Below, piece by piece: positions 1 to 12,307 of a stretch of 64,000 nt of DNA. A model generated the notes under the pieces. That model was given only the letters and a program-made list of their open reading frames with translations, ran no database searches and was not told the origin of the DNA. The DNA comes from Pectinophora gossypiella. Its lineage: Eukaryota > Arthropoda > Insecta > Lepidoptera > Gelechiidae. The position numbers were made by a program, and so were the translations under genes. The stretch covers positions 2,640,786-2,704,785 of the forward strand of contig NC_065424.1 in NCBI RefSeq assembly GCF_024362695.1, in the 5' to 3' direction. The number at the start of each line of letters is the position of its first letter. The first letter of the stretch is position 1.

Positions 1-1264
1 ATTTTATTTTAATTGCTACTTAATCCTTGTTCTGTATTTTTTCCTGTTAAATATGCTTTAAAACCTATCAGTAGTATTTAATGACAAATATAATTATAAT
101 CAATAAAGCTGATATTAACTTAAATTGTCTAAGAAATATTTTTTCGACTATTCGTCTGTCATTTTAGTTTTAGCTATATTTGTTTTTTAAATGTAAACTA
201 TGCGCTGTTTATAGACTAGTTCTATCCAGTATCGAAGTAATTAAGTGTATTGGATTGCAAGGCAATTTACCTTGACAAGGCGAATCACTAGGTGTGATTA
301 ACCAGTCTCTTAGGATTTCAGGCCTAAATTAGATTTTAGTTTAGATTTACTGGCCAGGTTGGTACCTACCTAATACGAACTACTTAGAAGGTCTTGCTAT
401 TATAATATTTATAATATGCCTAGATAATATGTAAATATACGTTAAGCAATCCGACTTTATAAATTGACTTGTCTTTTTGTTTAATAATAATATATGTTTT
501 ACTGTTTTAACAGTTATTCGGTACATCATTTAAGTTACAAATTATTGGATTCTGTGTCAAACCAGTTATAGTAAATACAGTAATTATAGTAAGCCTACTA
601 AAAGATATTTTTTTTATTTTGACTATTTTAATCTTAGAATTAGTTGGAATAGGTCACCGTTTTTTGTTTTCTGTTTTATGAAAGTGGGTTCCTTTTTTAA
701 GTACAATAGACATGCAAATTGCAGAGCTCATTCGTGCTACATGTTTTTTCTTTCTTTTATATAATTTTTTAATTCAATAGCTTTTATTTAATGACAAGTG
801 AAGTTATTTATAGCCGGGGAGTAATGAGGATTACATCACTCGCTTCTGATAGACAAGTATATTTTAAAAGGTATTCTCTTTGCTTGTTAATTGATTATGT
901 ACATATTGTGATGATCGGGACCGCGCCTGCATTTGTCGTAAGTTAATGTAATTAGTGAATATGCGGTAATTTAATTTCGGTATTTACCGCTTCAAACCGG
1001 TTATCAAATACGTTATTTTCAAGTGATTTTTCGAACAGTCGCTATTGCTTTGTAACATCACACATTAGGTTTTTACATCCGGATTCGACTATTGAAATGC
1101 ATTTGTTTATTGAAACAGATATTATAGTGTGGCACGAATGCAGAACGCCTAATAGCGGACCCGGGAACCTGGTGAAAGAAGCTTACGTTTATTGCCGCTC
1201 CAACACGTCTTTGAACGACGACTTAAACGGTAACTTAAATAGAAAGTGAAAAAAAAAAACACAA
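1..1264. other. AT-rich non-coding stretch, nothing recognised
   Basis: No coding exon, RNA gene or repeat family of this window was recognised. The GC-richer bit at 1130-1220 has stops in the minus-strand frames examined. By position it is downstream intron of the minus-strand fus gene, or beyond it. Confidence 0.4.
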
Positions 1265-1530
1265 TAGGCTATTTGACAACTTACTCAAATGAGATACTTT
1301 TTTGGAAACGTCAAAACGAAAATTTATATGGAATTTGAATGGAAGTACTGGCCAGTGACATCATCATAAAAAGCAGTCAAAAGTAGTACTTATTTTTACG
1401 TAATTCATAATTAAATTTCGAAAATAAGTCATAAAGAAAAATAAGATTGATTATTGATCATGTTAGACTGGCATCTATTTCTAGATTAGCATTTTATAAT
1501 TTATCTTTGACCCAGTCAAATAGGTACCTT
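1265..1530. mobile_element. MITE-B copy, non-autonomous DNA element
   Basis: One end reads as a run resembling ATAGGC..TTGACAAC..TCAAATGAGATAC. The other end is an ATTTATCTTTGACCCAGTC-type terminus. The same two ends recur at 8505-8812 and 50733-50945. No coding capacity. The small minus-strand ORF over it (1494-1688) is not a gene. Confidence 0.6.
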
Positions 1531-1876
1531 AGCGATGATAGCTTTACCAACCCAATCGAATCCTCTATGGAAAAAGTCCTCAAGTTCTGCCTCTTATACC
1601 TTCTTGAAGACATTTGACAACCCAAAGTAGCGTTGAGTGTATGTGGTTTATTACTCTTCACATAGCACGATCTGCATGGCACTTTCATACAAACAGGTTG
1701 AAGTGCTCAGTCTACAAAATTTTCGTTAGGACGCCATTATGAAGAGTGGTCGCAGACTCTCTATTTACGATTGGTGTGTCTATAATGTCGCAATAAGGTA
1801 CATTCTGGAAACTAGCTTGTATGTAAATATATTTAATTCTCATTTGTAAAAAAAAAATAAAAAAAATCAATTATTA

Positions 1877-2000
1877 AAAGTACTCATCACTAAATTAAGA
1901 GCCACGCTCTTGTCGGTGCAGCATTCACCATGCCACTTTTCTAGGGAAAAATAGAGCAGTGGTTTCCCTCTTGCCTTCCGCCCCGCAGTACTCTTGTTAA
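1877..2000 (-). mobile_element. RTE-A LINE 3' end, 5'-truncated and decayed
   Basis: Read on the minus strand, it ends with codons for a C-terminal tail like L-H-R-Q-E-R-G-S then a stop, followed by a short ATG-type tail. The same C-terminus occurs at 31887-32050, 14362-14520 and 43140-43335. Only the last ~40 codons of the reverse-transcriptase ORF plus the 3' tail remain. Confidence 0.6.
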
Positions 2001-2277
2001 AGTGTTGTGTGTTCTCTGTGGTATTAAAGATACTAAAAGAGTGTACTTTTTAAATTACTCCTAATATCGGTAGCGATATTTTTTCATTAACTACAAAGAG
2101 ACAATACCTAATTCCGCATTGGGATACCTTTTTATCGATAAGAATAAAATCGTTTGTCGAGGTCCTTATTTATAAGTATCAAACACTTTAGAAAAACATG
2201 CAAAAAATGCGCTATTAGAGGCACATCATTAAAACTCACCCATTTATTTTATTTTAGACAAAAGACATTGATTGAGA

Positions 2278-2595
2278 CTCGATTCCTGCAGACACCTTCT
2301 AATTTTAAGTTATACCCTTCATTTTCTTATTCGCCGAAAAGCAAAGGGACGGATGATTGACAACTATTGATGATTGACAACGCGGACAAATAAAATAGGC
2401 AACTCGCTCATATGCAATCCGTTTGACGTGTGCTGTCAACTTAATTCTGTCGGGTTATTGGCCAATATTATATTTTAATTTCTGCCTAAAATTGACGTGT
2501 GTTCCATACATTTCATACTTGTCGATTATCCGTCCCTTTCCTTTTAGGCGGATAAGAAAATGACAGGTATAACTTAAAATAAAGTTACCACCCCA
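2278..2595. mobile_element. MITE-PH copy, degenerate
   Basis: The left arm has the GATTCCTGCAGACACC terminus and GTCCCTTTCCTTTT-type subterminal blocks on both sides in inverted orientation. Better copies are at 13199-13505, 24249-24553, 39333-39709 and 40919-41323. No transposase is present. Confidence 0.65.
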
Positions 2596-2646
2596 TTATA
2601 CAGTTTTGTTTTATTAAGTTTTTATACAGTTTTGTCTAACTATACC

Positions 2647-2933
2647 TTCATCATCATCACCAGCCCATTAACGTCCCCACTGCTGGGGCACGGGCCTTCT
2701 CTATGGATGGATAGGGAGATCGGGCCTTAAACCACCACGCGGATTGGTGGTTATTAACGATTGCTAATGCAGCCGGGACCAACGGCTTAACGTGCCTTCC
2801 GAAGCACGGAGGAACTCGAGATGAAAACTTTTTTTTTGTGGTCACCCATCTTATGACCGACCTTTGCGAAAGTTGCTTAACTTCAACAATCGCAGACCGA
2901 GCGCGTTTACCGCTGCGCCACCGAGCTCCTCAC
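2647..2933 (-). mobile_element. SINE-5S copy (tRNA-like plus 5S-rRNA-like head)
   Basis: Read on the minus strand: a tRNA-A-box-like GTGGCGCAGCGGT, then GTTAAGCAACTTTCG and GGATGGGTGACC resembling the internal control region of 5S rRNA. Next comes a core GTGCTTCGGAAGGCACG, then a 3' end CCCAGCAGTGGGGACG with an ATG-repeat tail. Full-length-like copy; compare 54724-55018. Confidence 0.75.
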
Positions 2934-3424
2934 TATACCTTAATATAACAGATATATATAGATTGAGAGGCCACAATGATTTTCATAAACAGTTTTGTAC
3001 CCAACCGATAGTAAACATCATCTCTCGCACATTGCTATGTCTATATCTAGTGGCAAGCTACAATAGACCATCAGATGGATGATACATACCATGATACTGA
3101 CAGTTACAGCTAAGCGTGAAGCCATAACAACGAATACTTGGAAATAATTGAGGATTTTCCCATGAATTTGTGGCAACAAAAGAGTGCTTTAGGTACGGGC
3201 GATGGGATTATTCTTCTTTGAATTTATACAGTCATTCAAAGGCCCGCTAACTAACCAGAAAGATGTTAACAGCGTTATTTAACTATAATAATATTTTTAT
3301 TATATAATATAACTACTTAATATAACGAAATAAGACATAATAATGATTTATTTATACAACAAACATTATTAGTGACCCTACAGATATATTATTTTAACTT
3401 TTACATAAGTACCTACCTGTTATT

Positions 3425-3490
3425 TTTATGCGGATTCTTTCAGCGGATAAGAAACTGACAGGTATAACTTAAAATAAACTTAGATTGTGT
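3425..3490. mobile_element. MITE-PH terminal fragment
   Basis: A short piece with GGATAAGAAACTGACAGG followed by TATAACTTAAAATAAA, as in the right arms of the complete MITE-PH copies. Confidence 0.5.
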
Positions 3491-3856
3491 CTTTGAAACA
3501 GCATGTCTTTTGTTTTATTACTATTCTTAGTATATTATCTACATTACACCCACAGCGAGACTTGTTTACATAATATAGGTACTAATTATCGATGCTCACG
3601 TCTTCCTTCATTAGGTACAACTGATGGAATGTAGAATCAATCGTTTGATGAGCAATTATAAAAACGTCATATTCCAATCATAGCAAGCGTGCTTTTGAAC
3701 GAATAGTATTTTCAGAGAAACCTCGTAACATCTCAATTCAATTCAACATTGTGTCGACGAGATGATACCTACTTACCCAAGAGATTTCCGCATTGATATA
3801 AAAAAAAACTAACTATCAAGTCCATGCATCGTCATCTCACTATCGTTATCCCGTTT

Positions 3857-4156
3857 TCACAGGCTCCGCTTACCTAACCTGAAGATTTGACAGGTCCGGT
3901 TTTTTACAGAAGCGACCGACTGTCTGACTTGCCAACCCGCGAAGGAAAAACCAGCCCAATATAGGTTAGGTCACACACCCGCGTTTTTCGGGTATGTGGG
4001 TTTCCTCACGATGTTTTCCTTCACCGCTGAGCACGTGATAATAATTTATGATGCAAACATGAATTCGAAAATCATAGATTTAGGCCCGTGCTGAATTCGA
4101 ACCTACGATCTTACAGTGAGAGTCAAGCGTTCTTCCAACTGGGCTACCACGGCTCC
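3857..4156 (-). mobile_element. SINE-1 copy (tRNA-derived), near full length
   Basis: On the minus strand it opens with a tRNA-like head: A-box-like TGGTAGCCCAGTTGG and B-box GGTTCGAATT. The body includes CGTGAGGAAACCCACAT and a 3' part ending GACCTGTCAAATCTTCAGG. Related copies: 17267-17545, 29606-29912, 41825-42085. It is not a working tRNA gene, because the head lacks a closing acceptor stem. Confidence 0.75.
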
Positions 4157-4429
4157 TCAACGGCTATAAAAAAAACTTTAACAATGAAGTCCATGCATGA
4201 TACTTTAAAAATATTTCCTAAGAATGCCTGACACGTATCTAGGTATTTACACACTGTTTTTTACGTAGCTTTTTATGTAGGAAGGTATTTAAGCAGACCT
4301 TTACGTATTTTTTGCAACTTTTTGATTCGATTGCAATGTAAGAAGGGTATAAATAAAATAAGTCAGGTGCAGTATATTTTTCAATTGTAGAGAACCCTCT
4401 AAAATTAATAAGATTTAGCCATCTTGCAG

Positions 4430-4560
4430 TCTCCGAGCCATATGGTTCCAATTTCAAATCGGGTCGGCGAATGGGAGCGCGGCCGGCGCGCATGTGCGGG
4501 ACTAGCCAATCATGTGGCGCAGTTAATTGTAAACAATAAGATGGCGGGAACGTGTAGGTG
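4430..4560. promoter_or_regulatory. GC-rich islet with CCAAT, YY1-like and E2F-like motifs
   Basis: Inside AT-rich DNA there is a block with GCGCGGCCGGCGCGC, a CCAATCA box and AAGATGGCGGGAAC, which combines a YY1-like and an E2F-like core. No exon was recognised beside it. It could be a distal promoter or enhancer in fus intron 1, or transposon-derived GC-rich sequence. Confidence 0.3.
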
Positions 4561-5071
4561 TTACTGGAATTATAAATAGCCGGGGAAACGGTATAAAATA
4601 TAACGTGTTACATCAGTATTGACGAAGACGATGACCAGCGACAAGTGTCATGCTGTTTCATCAAATAGACAACAGCTTATGGGCCTTGCAACTTTCAAGT
4701 TTTCAGTGGAAAGCTGAATGACAAATATACTTGTCTTGTTTGTGAGGTGAGGTTACAAAGTACTTTTATAGCCATAAAGCACTGGACAAGAAGAGTCTCA
4801 AGCCATTTACATTGCAAGAGACAGTTCAGTAGAAGGCGAATGCGTGCAAGATATGGAAAACGAAATTATGATAAACAGTGCATGCAAGCACTGCTTAGAA
4901 CAACAGGGACTTCCATGTTGCAAGGAAATCGATTAGTGCTTTGCAGAAAGACAGACAAGAGTAATATGCACAAACTATTATATACCTACCGTATCCTTAA
5001 CCCTCGTGCCACTTCGGCTGATGCTTAATTGTGTGCTTGTTAATGTCAACGTCATAGGCAAGCCCTTCAAA

Positions 5072-5183
5072 GCAATTCATCTAAAAAGCAATATTACTTA
5101 CTATTTGACATTTGCGCATATAAAAGTGAGTGCCTAATTTCAACAAATGTCAAATAGCAATATTGCTTTCTTAGATGAATTGC
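5072..5183. repeat. Foldback element of 112 bp
   Basis: Outer arms GCAATTCATCTAA and its complement surround an inner pair AAGCAATATT / AATATTGCTT and a third pair GACATTTG / CAAATGTC. A second family member at 22497-22573 keeps the inner two pairs. It would fold into a long hairpin; no coding capacity. Confidence 0.6.
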
Positions 5184-5399
5184 AACAATGTGGCCTTTTT
5201 AGACCCCCATAAAAAGGCTATAAATTGAAATGGACACATATTATAATAAGGGTCTTTCCTAGGTAAACAAACAAACAAGGTTTTCTAAAATCACAACCAA
5301 GGACACAGTAACGTGTACAAAAAGTTTTAGAAGTCATAATATTAAGTAAATTAGACGCTGTCGTATTATTTTTATATTGTTTCAGCCAATAACGCTGGC

Positions 5400-5525
5400 T
5401 TGAATTTTTCCTCATTGTATGCTAAGCCGGGTCGCGACTCGCATTGAGCATGCGCGCGGTCAAATGTCACGCGACAATGGCGGGAAATCTGTTGCGAAGC
5501 AATGGCAAGCGTCGCATTCAGCCAT
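5400..5525. promoter_or_regulatory. Second GC-rich islet with E2F-like motif
   Basis: CpG-dense block with GCATGCGCGCGG and ACAATGGCGGGAAATC. Like 4430-4560, it combines an ATGGCGGGAA core with CpG-rich flanks. An 86-codon plus-strand ORF crosses it (5444-5704) but resembles nothing I know. Confidence 0.3.
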
Positions 5526-7009
5526 ACGATACTTTTGGTTTTATTCGCCAGTTTTTGTGTGCCATTACGTTGTGTAAGACACGGAATAATTTGTTTATGC
5601 ACTTAGGTACCTGTGTAAAGAAACTATCAAAATGGGACGTCGAAAGTTGTCAAGAGTGCGGTGTCAATCTATTGCTGTATTTGCAAGGTATTATGAATTT
5701 ATGATACGCACACTTACTTATTTAGAAGAATATAATGGATACAATACAACGTTGGTAATTATTCATCTTGTCAGATGAATATGTTATTGCATCGGTTTGG
5801 TAGATACCTACAACCAAAAAACACAATGTATTGTGTTCTAACAAGTTAACAGACATTTGCGTTGATATAATGGTTACCGAGTACACAAACACTAGTCGTA
5901 GTGGTGTTGTTAAATTGCTTGGACAGGCTTGTTTGGTTACCACAGGCTTGTTAAGTAACAACTCAAATAAGACCTTTTACTAAGATAAGGCATCTTAATA
6001 TCAACCATTTAAAATTAAGTAAGTATTGATGGTTTCTCTGTATGAACGCAAAGGCGGATATTTAAAAAATTGAGACATATTGTGAATACCATATTTTGGC
6101 AATATTTTAAATATATTTCCGTTCAATTATTTTCTTCTTGAGTCCCGATAAAGATTAATCTTTTATCTCAAAAATATTACTTGTCATTGGATTCGCAACA
6201 AAGGCTGTTTGCTGTTAAACAGCCTAATGAATATTTTAAGATTCACATCCGTAATTATGAACCACAACGGTTCTAGAAGGTTCTTCTAGTTCACCCAGTT
6301 ACGATCCAGCCAGTCCCACCGTTTGATTATCGCATAACTCTGTAATCCCAGCGTGTTGCAAGAGTGGCGAGGAAATGACGCAGGCGCACGCAACACCTAC
6401 CATTACGCCTGTAATGAATGAGTCGCCGATAGGAAACGTCCTAGGTAGACGTGGTATTAGCCTAGCTGCAGCTAAATTTGTCTCATTAATTCACTCAGGT
6501 GGCTTATGGAGAGGTAAGACGGAATTGCTGTTTGTTATTTAGCGCATGTTACGTTGAGCTGAAAGCAGACGAATAGATAAAAAATGCCTACTCTGTGAAC
6601 CAAACCAAATTTCTTCCTCATCAAAATAATTGTGATGAAGTATTCGGCGCGTAATTATCACTGGAAGCATCCGAACATAGGGAGCGAGATAGTTATAAAA
6701 AAAAAAACCTCCACCGGCCGTGTACGAAACTCGTGCTACGTCAGAGGTATCGTGCGAAGAAAAAATCTTGAATGTTTTATTGTATAGTTTAAGTATATTT
6801 TTCTTCTAATAAAACATAATGTACGTATAATAGACCCGTGCGTGAACCTTAATTCACCAAGTCAATGTTTAAACTAATTAGGTAGTTCACGAATGACGTA
6901 AAACTGTCCACATAGCTTACGTCACGATATCACATTCATATTCATTATAAGAGGTTTTCACTTGTGTACATAATTAGTATTGTTAATAAGTAAATAGGTA
7001 TACTTGTAA
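5526..7009. other. Non-coding stretch, no recognised element
   Basis: No convincing exon on either strand. A GC-richer patch at 6340-6480 has no open frame with splice sites that I could support. Confidence 0.35.
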
Positions 7010-7072
7010 CATAAACAGCCTACGTAAATATATGTCCCACTGCTGGGCACAGCCTCCCCTCAATCAATCGAT
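7010..7072 (-). mobile_element. RTE-type 3'-end fragment (SINE-3 family)
   Basis: It carries GTCCCACTGCTGGGCACAG followed by CCTCCCCTCAATCAA. Fuller copies are at 24558-24632, 39152-39285, 50078-50192 and 57640-57755. Confidence 0.6.
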
Positions 7073-7084
7073 TACAATAGACAT

Positions 7085-7255
7085 AGGTACGGTCACGAGC
7101 ATTAATATGTATACACTCATGAGCAATATATGGTACCAAACCATGTCACATTAACTATTTTGACAAATTGAACTGTAAATCGCATTAAATGTCAAATATG
7201 TTAGTGCGACAGAGTCCTAAAGTGGTTACATTATATTGCTCATGACTGTACCTAC
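7085..7255. mobile_element. MITE-C copy
   Basis: Ends are TACGGTCACGAGCA and the inverse of TACAGTCATGAGCA, with internal TTTGACATTTAATG-type blocks. Other copies: 16812-16975, 25411-25553, 50399-50550, and a partial at 12495-12625. About 150-170 bp, no ORF. Confidence 0.65.
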
Positions 7256-7417
7256 ATAAAATAGAAAATTAAAGTTGCATAACTACGCTACTTTTTATCC
7301 AAAATAACTAAGAAAGAAAAATGACTTTAGGTGCAAAATTAATAAAAGAAAGATGGCACAAAATCCCGTTTATTAATAAGTTTATTCTGGGTTAAGTTCT
7401 TATATTCCGATTCACAA

Positions 7418-7644
7418 CTTCCGCAAAGGCCGGTCATAGGATGGGTGACCACAAAAAAAGTTTTCATCTCGAGCTCCTCCGTGCTTCGGAAGGCACGTTA
7501 AGCCGTTGGTCCCGGCTGCATTAGCAGTCGTTAATAACCACCAATCCGCACTGGGCCCGCGTGGTGGTTTAAGGCCCCGTCTCCCTATCCATCCATAGGG
7601 AAGGCTCGTGCCCCAGCAGTGAGAACGTTAATGGGCTGATGATG
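7418..7644 (+). mobile_element. SINE-5S insertion, 5'-truncated, with perfect 14-bp target duplication
   Basis: The insert begins in the 5S-like part (CGCAAAGGCCGGTCATAGG) and ends CCCAGCAGTGAGAACG..GCTGATG. The 14-mer ATTCCGATTCACAA occurs at 7404-7417 and again at 7645-7658, directly flanking it. This is the signature of LINE-driven insertion and fixes both element ends. Confidence 0.85.
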
Positions 7645-8299
7645 ATTCCGATTCACAAATCTGGAGTAAGAAAGTGTACCTAAGTATTTTCAATACAATA
7701 TTCCATAAAAACCCTCCCCATGTTAGTTATTACAGTAATTAGTTATTGTAAGTTAGTTTTAATATCACTATTGTTACAATTAAGTGTCCTCACAGGGTTA
7801 TTATGACAATAAAAAATACAAGTCTAATTACAGAAGTCGTTGAAATATCTAAGTATAATAACTTAATAATATAATAGAGTTTATAGCGTATAATCCATAG
7901 GATTTTATAGGCTCATTGTAACTAATGAGGTAGACTCGTTAAAGGCTATTGCTTAAGATGGCGTTCCTGAATAGAAACTTAGACCCTAAAGTAATATATT
8001 TATAGTAGATGATTTTGCTATACAAATACATAGGTATTTACCTACTAACTATAAATATAAGTGCATTCCCTTCGAATTCAATTATACAGTCAATGATTTC
8101 ACGAAGCTTATCCGTACGTGTCTGTATACTCAATAACTAACGGTATCTGAGAAACTTAATTGCAATAAATATTAAGTACAGTTAATTTAATCCATTGTTA
8201 TATAAACACATTGGCCTACGATCGCGCAAAGTCGAAAGGAGTGGAAGACTAAGGGAGGCCTTTGCTTAACATTGGGAATAATACAATGTAAAGATACAT

Positions 8300-8485
8300 G
8301 TCTATCCCTAGGCAGCATGGTCTTATGATCTTAGCCTGACCCACAAATGTGCAAAAGAAAAAAAAGCATGCCTATCCCATAAACAGACGAAGGAAAAAAA
8401 AGAAATATAAACTACAGGATGAAGGTAGACTTCTGCGTACTGATGACTAGGCAGCATGGTCTTATGACCATAGCCTGTCGCTTAT
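8300..8485. repeat. Direct repeats with GGCAGCATGGTCTTATGA
   Basis: The block GGCAGCATGGTCTTATGA..TAGCCTG occurs twice, near 8312 and 8452. A related inverted block is at 40600-40655 (GAGACCATGCTACATAG). Dispersed repeat of unknown class. Confidence 0.45.
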
Positions 8486-8504
8486 ATGGGCCAAAAAAAT
8501 TACT

Positions 8505-8812
8505 TAACAACGAAAGTTTTCTTTGGAGTTTGTATGGAAGTACTATCCTGTGACTTCATCAATAAAACCAGTCAAACTTAATCATAAATACAATTCTGAA
8601 ATAAGTCGAAACGTAAAATGAGATTGATTTTTGATCGCCTTATTTTTCGAATTTTATTTATGAATTACAGAATTACCTAAGTAACGATGAGTACGACGTT
8701 TGACTGCTTTTATTGATGACGTTACAGTACATACAAACTAAAAATAAACTTTCGATGTTTCGTAAAAAGTATCTCATTTGACTAGGTTGTCAAGTGGCCT
8801 ATTCAAAAAAGA
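8505..8812. mobile_element. MITE-B copy
   Basis: Contains AAAGTATCTCATTTGACTAG followed by GTTGTCAAGTGGCCTATTC, matching the ends at 1265-1530 and 51410-51472 in the opposite direction. No ORF. Confidence 0.55.
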
Positions 8813-9051
8813 ATTCTCCAAAAAGATTTTTACTTTCGAAACTATATTTGAAACAACCATGATTACAGTTATGTGAGCTTTGACGTAAATGTGACTTAAA
8901 GTGACGTCAGAACACATAAAAAAAACATTGAAAATCTACTTTGCTTTGCTTCGATAAACGAAGTCAAACAGCACCAATGTCATACATACACAATTTGATT
9001 GCCGAATGTAAAAATAAACCTCAACTTTATTCAAAGGAGAATGGGCGAATC

Positions 9052-11594
9052 TGGTCCAAGAACCTCCACTGATGAGACTTATATGTAATGAAAGCTTATG
9101 CTTTCTCTATGAATCTGGCAAAGTTCTATCAGATTCTGTCCCGGGGTTCTTTTTTTACGGCCATGTTTGTCCTGGCAAAAAATGTGATAAAATACAGTGG
9201 GAGCTAAAATCGACTCAAGATTTGTTGCTGGATAACTAAGTCTACATAAATAATTATGTATCATATTGTATACCATTTTAAAGAGGATCTTTTCCAGAAT
9301 CCGAAACATAAAAAAAAAACAAAAAAAAATCTTTTTGTAAGCGAATTATAGTCAATTTATATCTGCAGCGACATTGTTTCTCGGTAGCTAAGTTCAAGTT
9401 TCATGCCTTTTACCCCTTCCAAAAGTATCTTACCGATTTTTTTTATATTGCTTCCGGAATTTGATCTGAGTGATAATAACAAGAAAAATAAATAGACACC
9501 TCTCCGATAGAGACCGCCTAAGCTATTGCCTATTGCAAGAAATCGTCATCATTAATTAGCAAGTCATTACGGTATTGCATATAAGCTTATCAGCAACTTG
9601 GAACTTGGTCCAAGAACCTCCACTGGTGAGACTTGCATGTAATGATAGCTTATACTTGTCCTATGATTCTGGCAAAGTTCTATCAAACTCTGTCCTAGGG
9701 TTTTTTTACGGCCATGTTTGTCCTGAGTGTACAGTAGTGGACTGCAAAATCACCTCAGGATTTGTTGTCGAAAAACTATTTAACTAAGTCTATATACATA
9801 ATTATATATCATAATGTATATCAATTTTAAAGGGGTAGGTTATCAGAATCAGAAACACAAATAAAAAAAATGCATTAAGTATGTAAACGACTTTTAGCCA
9901 ACTCACGTCCGTAGCACCATTTTTCTCAGCAGCTACGTACGAGTTTCGCGCCTTCCAACCTTTCCAAAGAAGCCCAATCATTTTTTCCTTCTTCTGATAT
10001 TGCATTCTTAACCTGACAAGTGACAACAAAGAAAAAAAAATAAGAAGAAATAAAATAGATACCATTTCGATAGAGGCCGCGTGAGCTATGGACCTATTGC
10101 AAGATAACGTACTCAAAGGCTAGTCATTATAATCCAACAGACGTAACATGTTTAGAATGCGGGAGGACGCAAATGTAGTATGTTTTCTTTCACCACAATC
10201 TTGTTTTATTAATGCAGGCTTATATCTTGTATTATAAACAATGCCGAATGGTACAACAAACGTATCGTAAACGTAAGGTTGCCTGGTAGTAATTGCTACC
10301 TTGGCAATAAAGCCGCCTTTTGCACCAGTTATTGCCTGAACTTGTTTAATAAATGTGTTTCTTTTGTATACAATAGAGTCATTGTATTGCATCTTGATTA
10401 GAATGACTTATTTCTTGTTTCTCTCGTACTAAGCTGTATACTGTTAGTGTTAAAGAGACACATATTTCGTCTCTTTCGCATACGGCGATGTACTACATTT
10501 CCGTCCCGCCGCATTCTAATCATGTTACGTCTGTTGGATTATAATGACTAGCCTTTGAGTACGTTATCTTGCAATAGGTCCATAGCTTACGCGGCCTCTA
10601 TGGGAATGGTATCTATTTTATTTCCTGTTGTTGTCACTTGTCAGGTTAAGAATGCAATATCAGAAGAAGGAAAAAATGATTGGGCTTCTTTGGAAAGGTT
10701 GGAAGGCGCGAAACTCGTACGTAGCTGCTGAGAAAAATGGTGCTACGGACGTGAGTAGGCTAAAAGTCGTTTACATAATTTTTTTATTTGTGTTTCTGAT
10801 TCTGATAACCTTCCCCTTTAAAATTGATATACATTATGATATATAATTATGTATATAGACTTAGTTAAATAGTTTTTCGACAACAAATCCTGAGGTGATT
10901 TTGCAGTCCACTACTGTACACTCAGGACAAACATGGCCGTAAAAAAACCCTAGGACAGAGTTTGATAGAACTTTGCCAGAATCATAGGACAAGTATAAGC
11001 TATCATTACATGCAAGTCTCACCAGTGGAGGTTCTTGGACCAAGTTCCAAGTTGCTGATAAACTTATATGCAATACCGTAATGACTTGCTAATTAATGAT
11101 GACGATTTCTTGCAATAGGCAATAGCTTAGGCGGTCTCTATCGGAGAGGTGTCTATTTATTTTTCTTGTTATTATCACTCAGATCAAATTCCGGAAGCAA
11201 TATAAAAAAATCGGTAAGATACTTTTGGAAGGGGTAAAAGGCATGAAACTTGAACTTAGCTACCGAGAAACAATGGCGCTGCAGATATAAATTGACTATA
11301 ATTCGCTTACAAAAAGATTTTTTTTGTTTTTTTTTTATGTTTCGGATTCTGGAAAAGATCCTCTTTAAAATGATATACAATATGATACATAATTATTTAT
11401 GTAGACTTAGTTATCCAGCAACAAATCTTGAGTCGATTTTAGCTCCCACTGTATTTTATCACATTTTTAGCCAGGACAAACATGGCCGTAAAAAAAGAAC
11501 CCCGGGACAGAATCTGATAGAACTTTGCCAGAATCATAGGGAAAGCATAAGCTTTCATTACATATAAGTCTCATCAGTGGAGGTTCTTGGACCA
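9052..11594. repeat. Giant palindrome, two ~1.1 kb arms around a ~310-bp loop
   Basis: The left arm (9052 to ~10180) is repeated in reverse complement at ~10491-11594. A 70-codon reading frame at 9575-9787 (+) is identical in translation to 10861-11073 (-). A longer frame at 9802-10116 (-) matches 10628-10846 (+) with a few substitutions and a short deletion. Each arm is an older tandem pair: the half from GGTCCAAGAACCTCCACTG at 9054 is related to the half from the same motif at 9606. The loop holds a small element bounded by GATTAGAATG and CATTCTAATC. No transposase was recognised. Either a foldback-type element, a segmental inverted duplication or an assembly artefact. Confidence 0.85.
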
Positions 11595-12307
11595 AGTTTC
11601 ATACAAAAATGCCCATTGTCATTTAACGTTGAAATACGTCAAAGGGAATATGACTAGACCCCAAACAGTTATATAGGTATACAAAAACAACTCCGGTAAT
11701 ATTTGTGATTTAGCTATTGTTATTTATAAAGGTTGTTTTTTTTTTATAAACAGTCGCAATACAGTATACAATCATATGAAGTGGGTAGGTAAATAACTAC
11801 GAACTTTACTAAGGCAGTTAATCAAAACATGTAATTTAAAAGTCGACTGGCTTTGCCAAACTGATTACTTATTCCTAAATTTTATTTACATTATTATTGA
11901 TGAATAGAGTTCCTCATATATTTACTTATGCCTCGCTGCTACAATGACAAAAAGTATATTTTACATAAATTACCTTCAAATCTTTTAGTTCCTCAATGTT
12001 ACCAACGTCACGAAGGGCAGAAGGTGTTTTATGGTAACACTAAGTTATTAAGAAGTAAATGTTTACTTACAAACAGCAACTTTGACACTTGCCATTAGCG
12101 CGTAGTAAATCAAACACGTACTTTATTACAACTGTTGTCAATGTATAGTGCTTATTGTGCCCTCACCTGACACGGCCTCATGTTATTTCCTCTGCGATTG
12201 CAAGTTTTATTATCTAACGTTATAAAACGAAGATTGAACAGACGAGAGACGTCTCTTTCACACTAGGCTGAATAATTTTCTATCCAGTTGTCATCAGCGG
12301 TGTGGCG

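Noticed and set aside
5444..5704. 86-codon plus-strand ORF over a GC-rich islet
   Set aside because: Contains Cys/His pairs that briefly suggested a zinc finger, but the spacing fits none and no splice sites frame it.
9802..10116. 104-codon minus-strand ORF with a hydrophobic segment inside the palindrome
   Set aside because: Its mirror copy at 10628-10846 has an internal deletion and substitutions without sign of constraint. It looks like a passenger frame in a repeat.
10120..10392. 90-codon minus-strand ORF across the palindrome loop
   Set aside because: Spans the arm-loop junction and the small element in the loop; no family resemblance.
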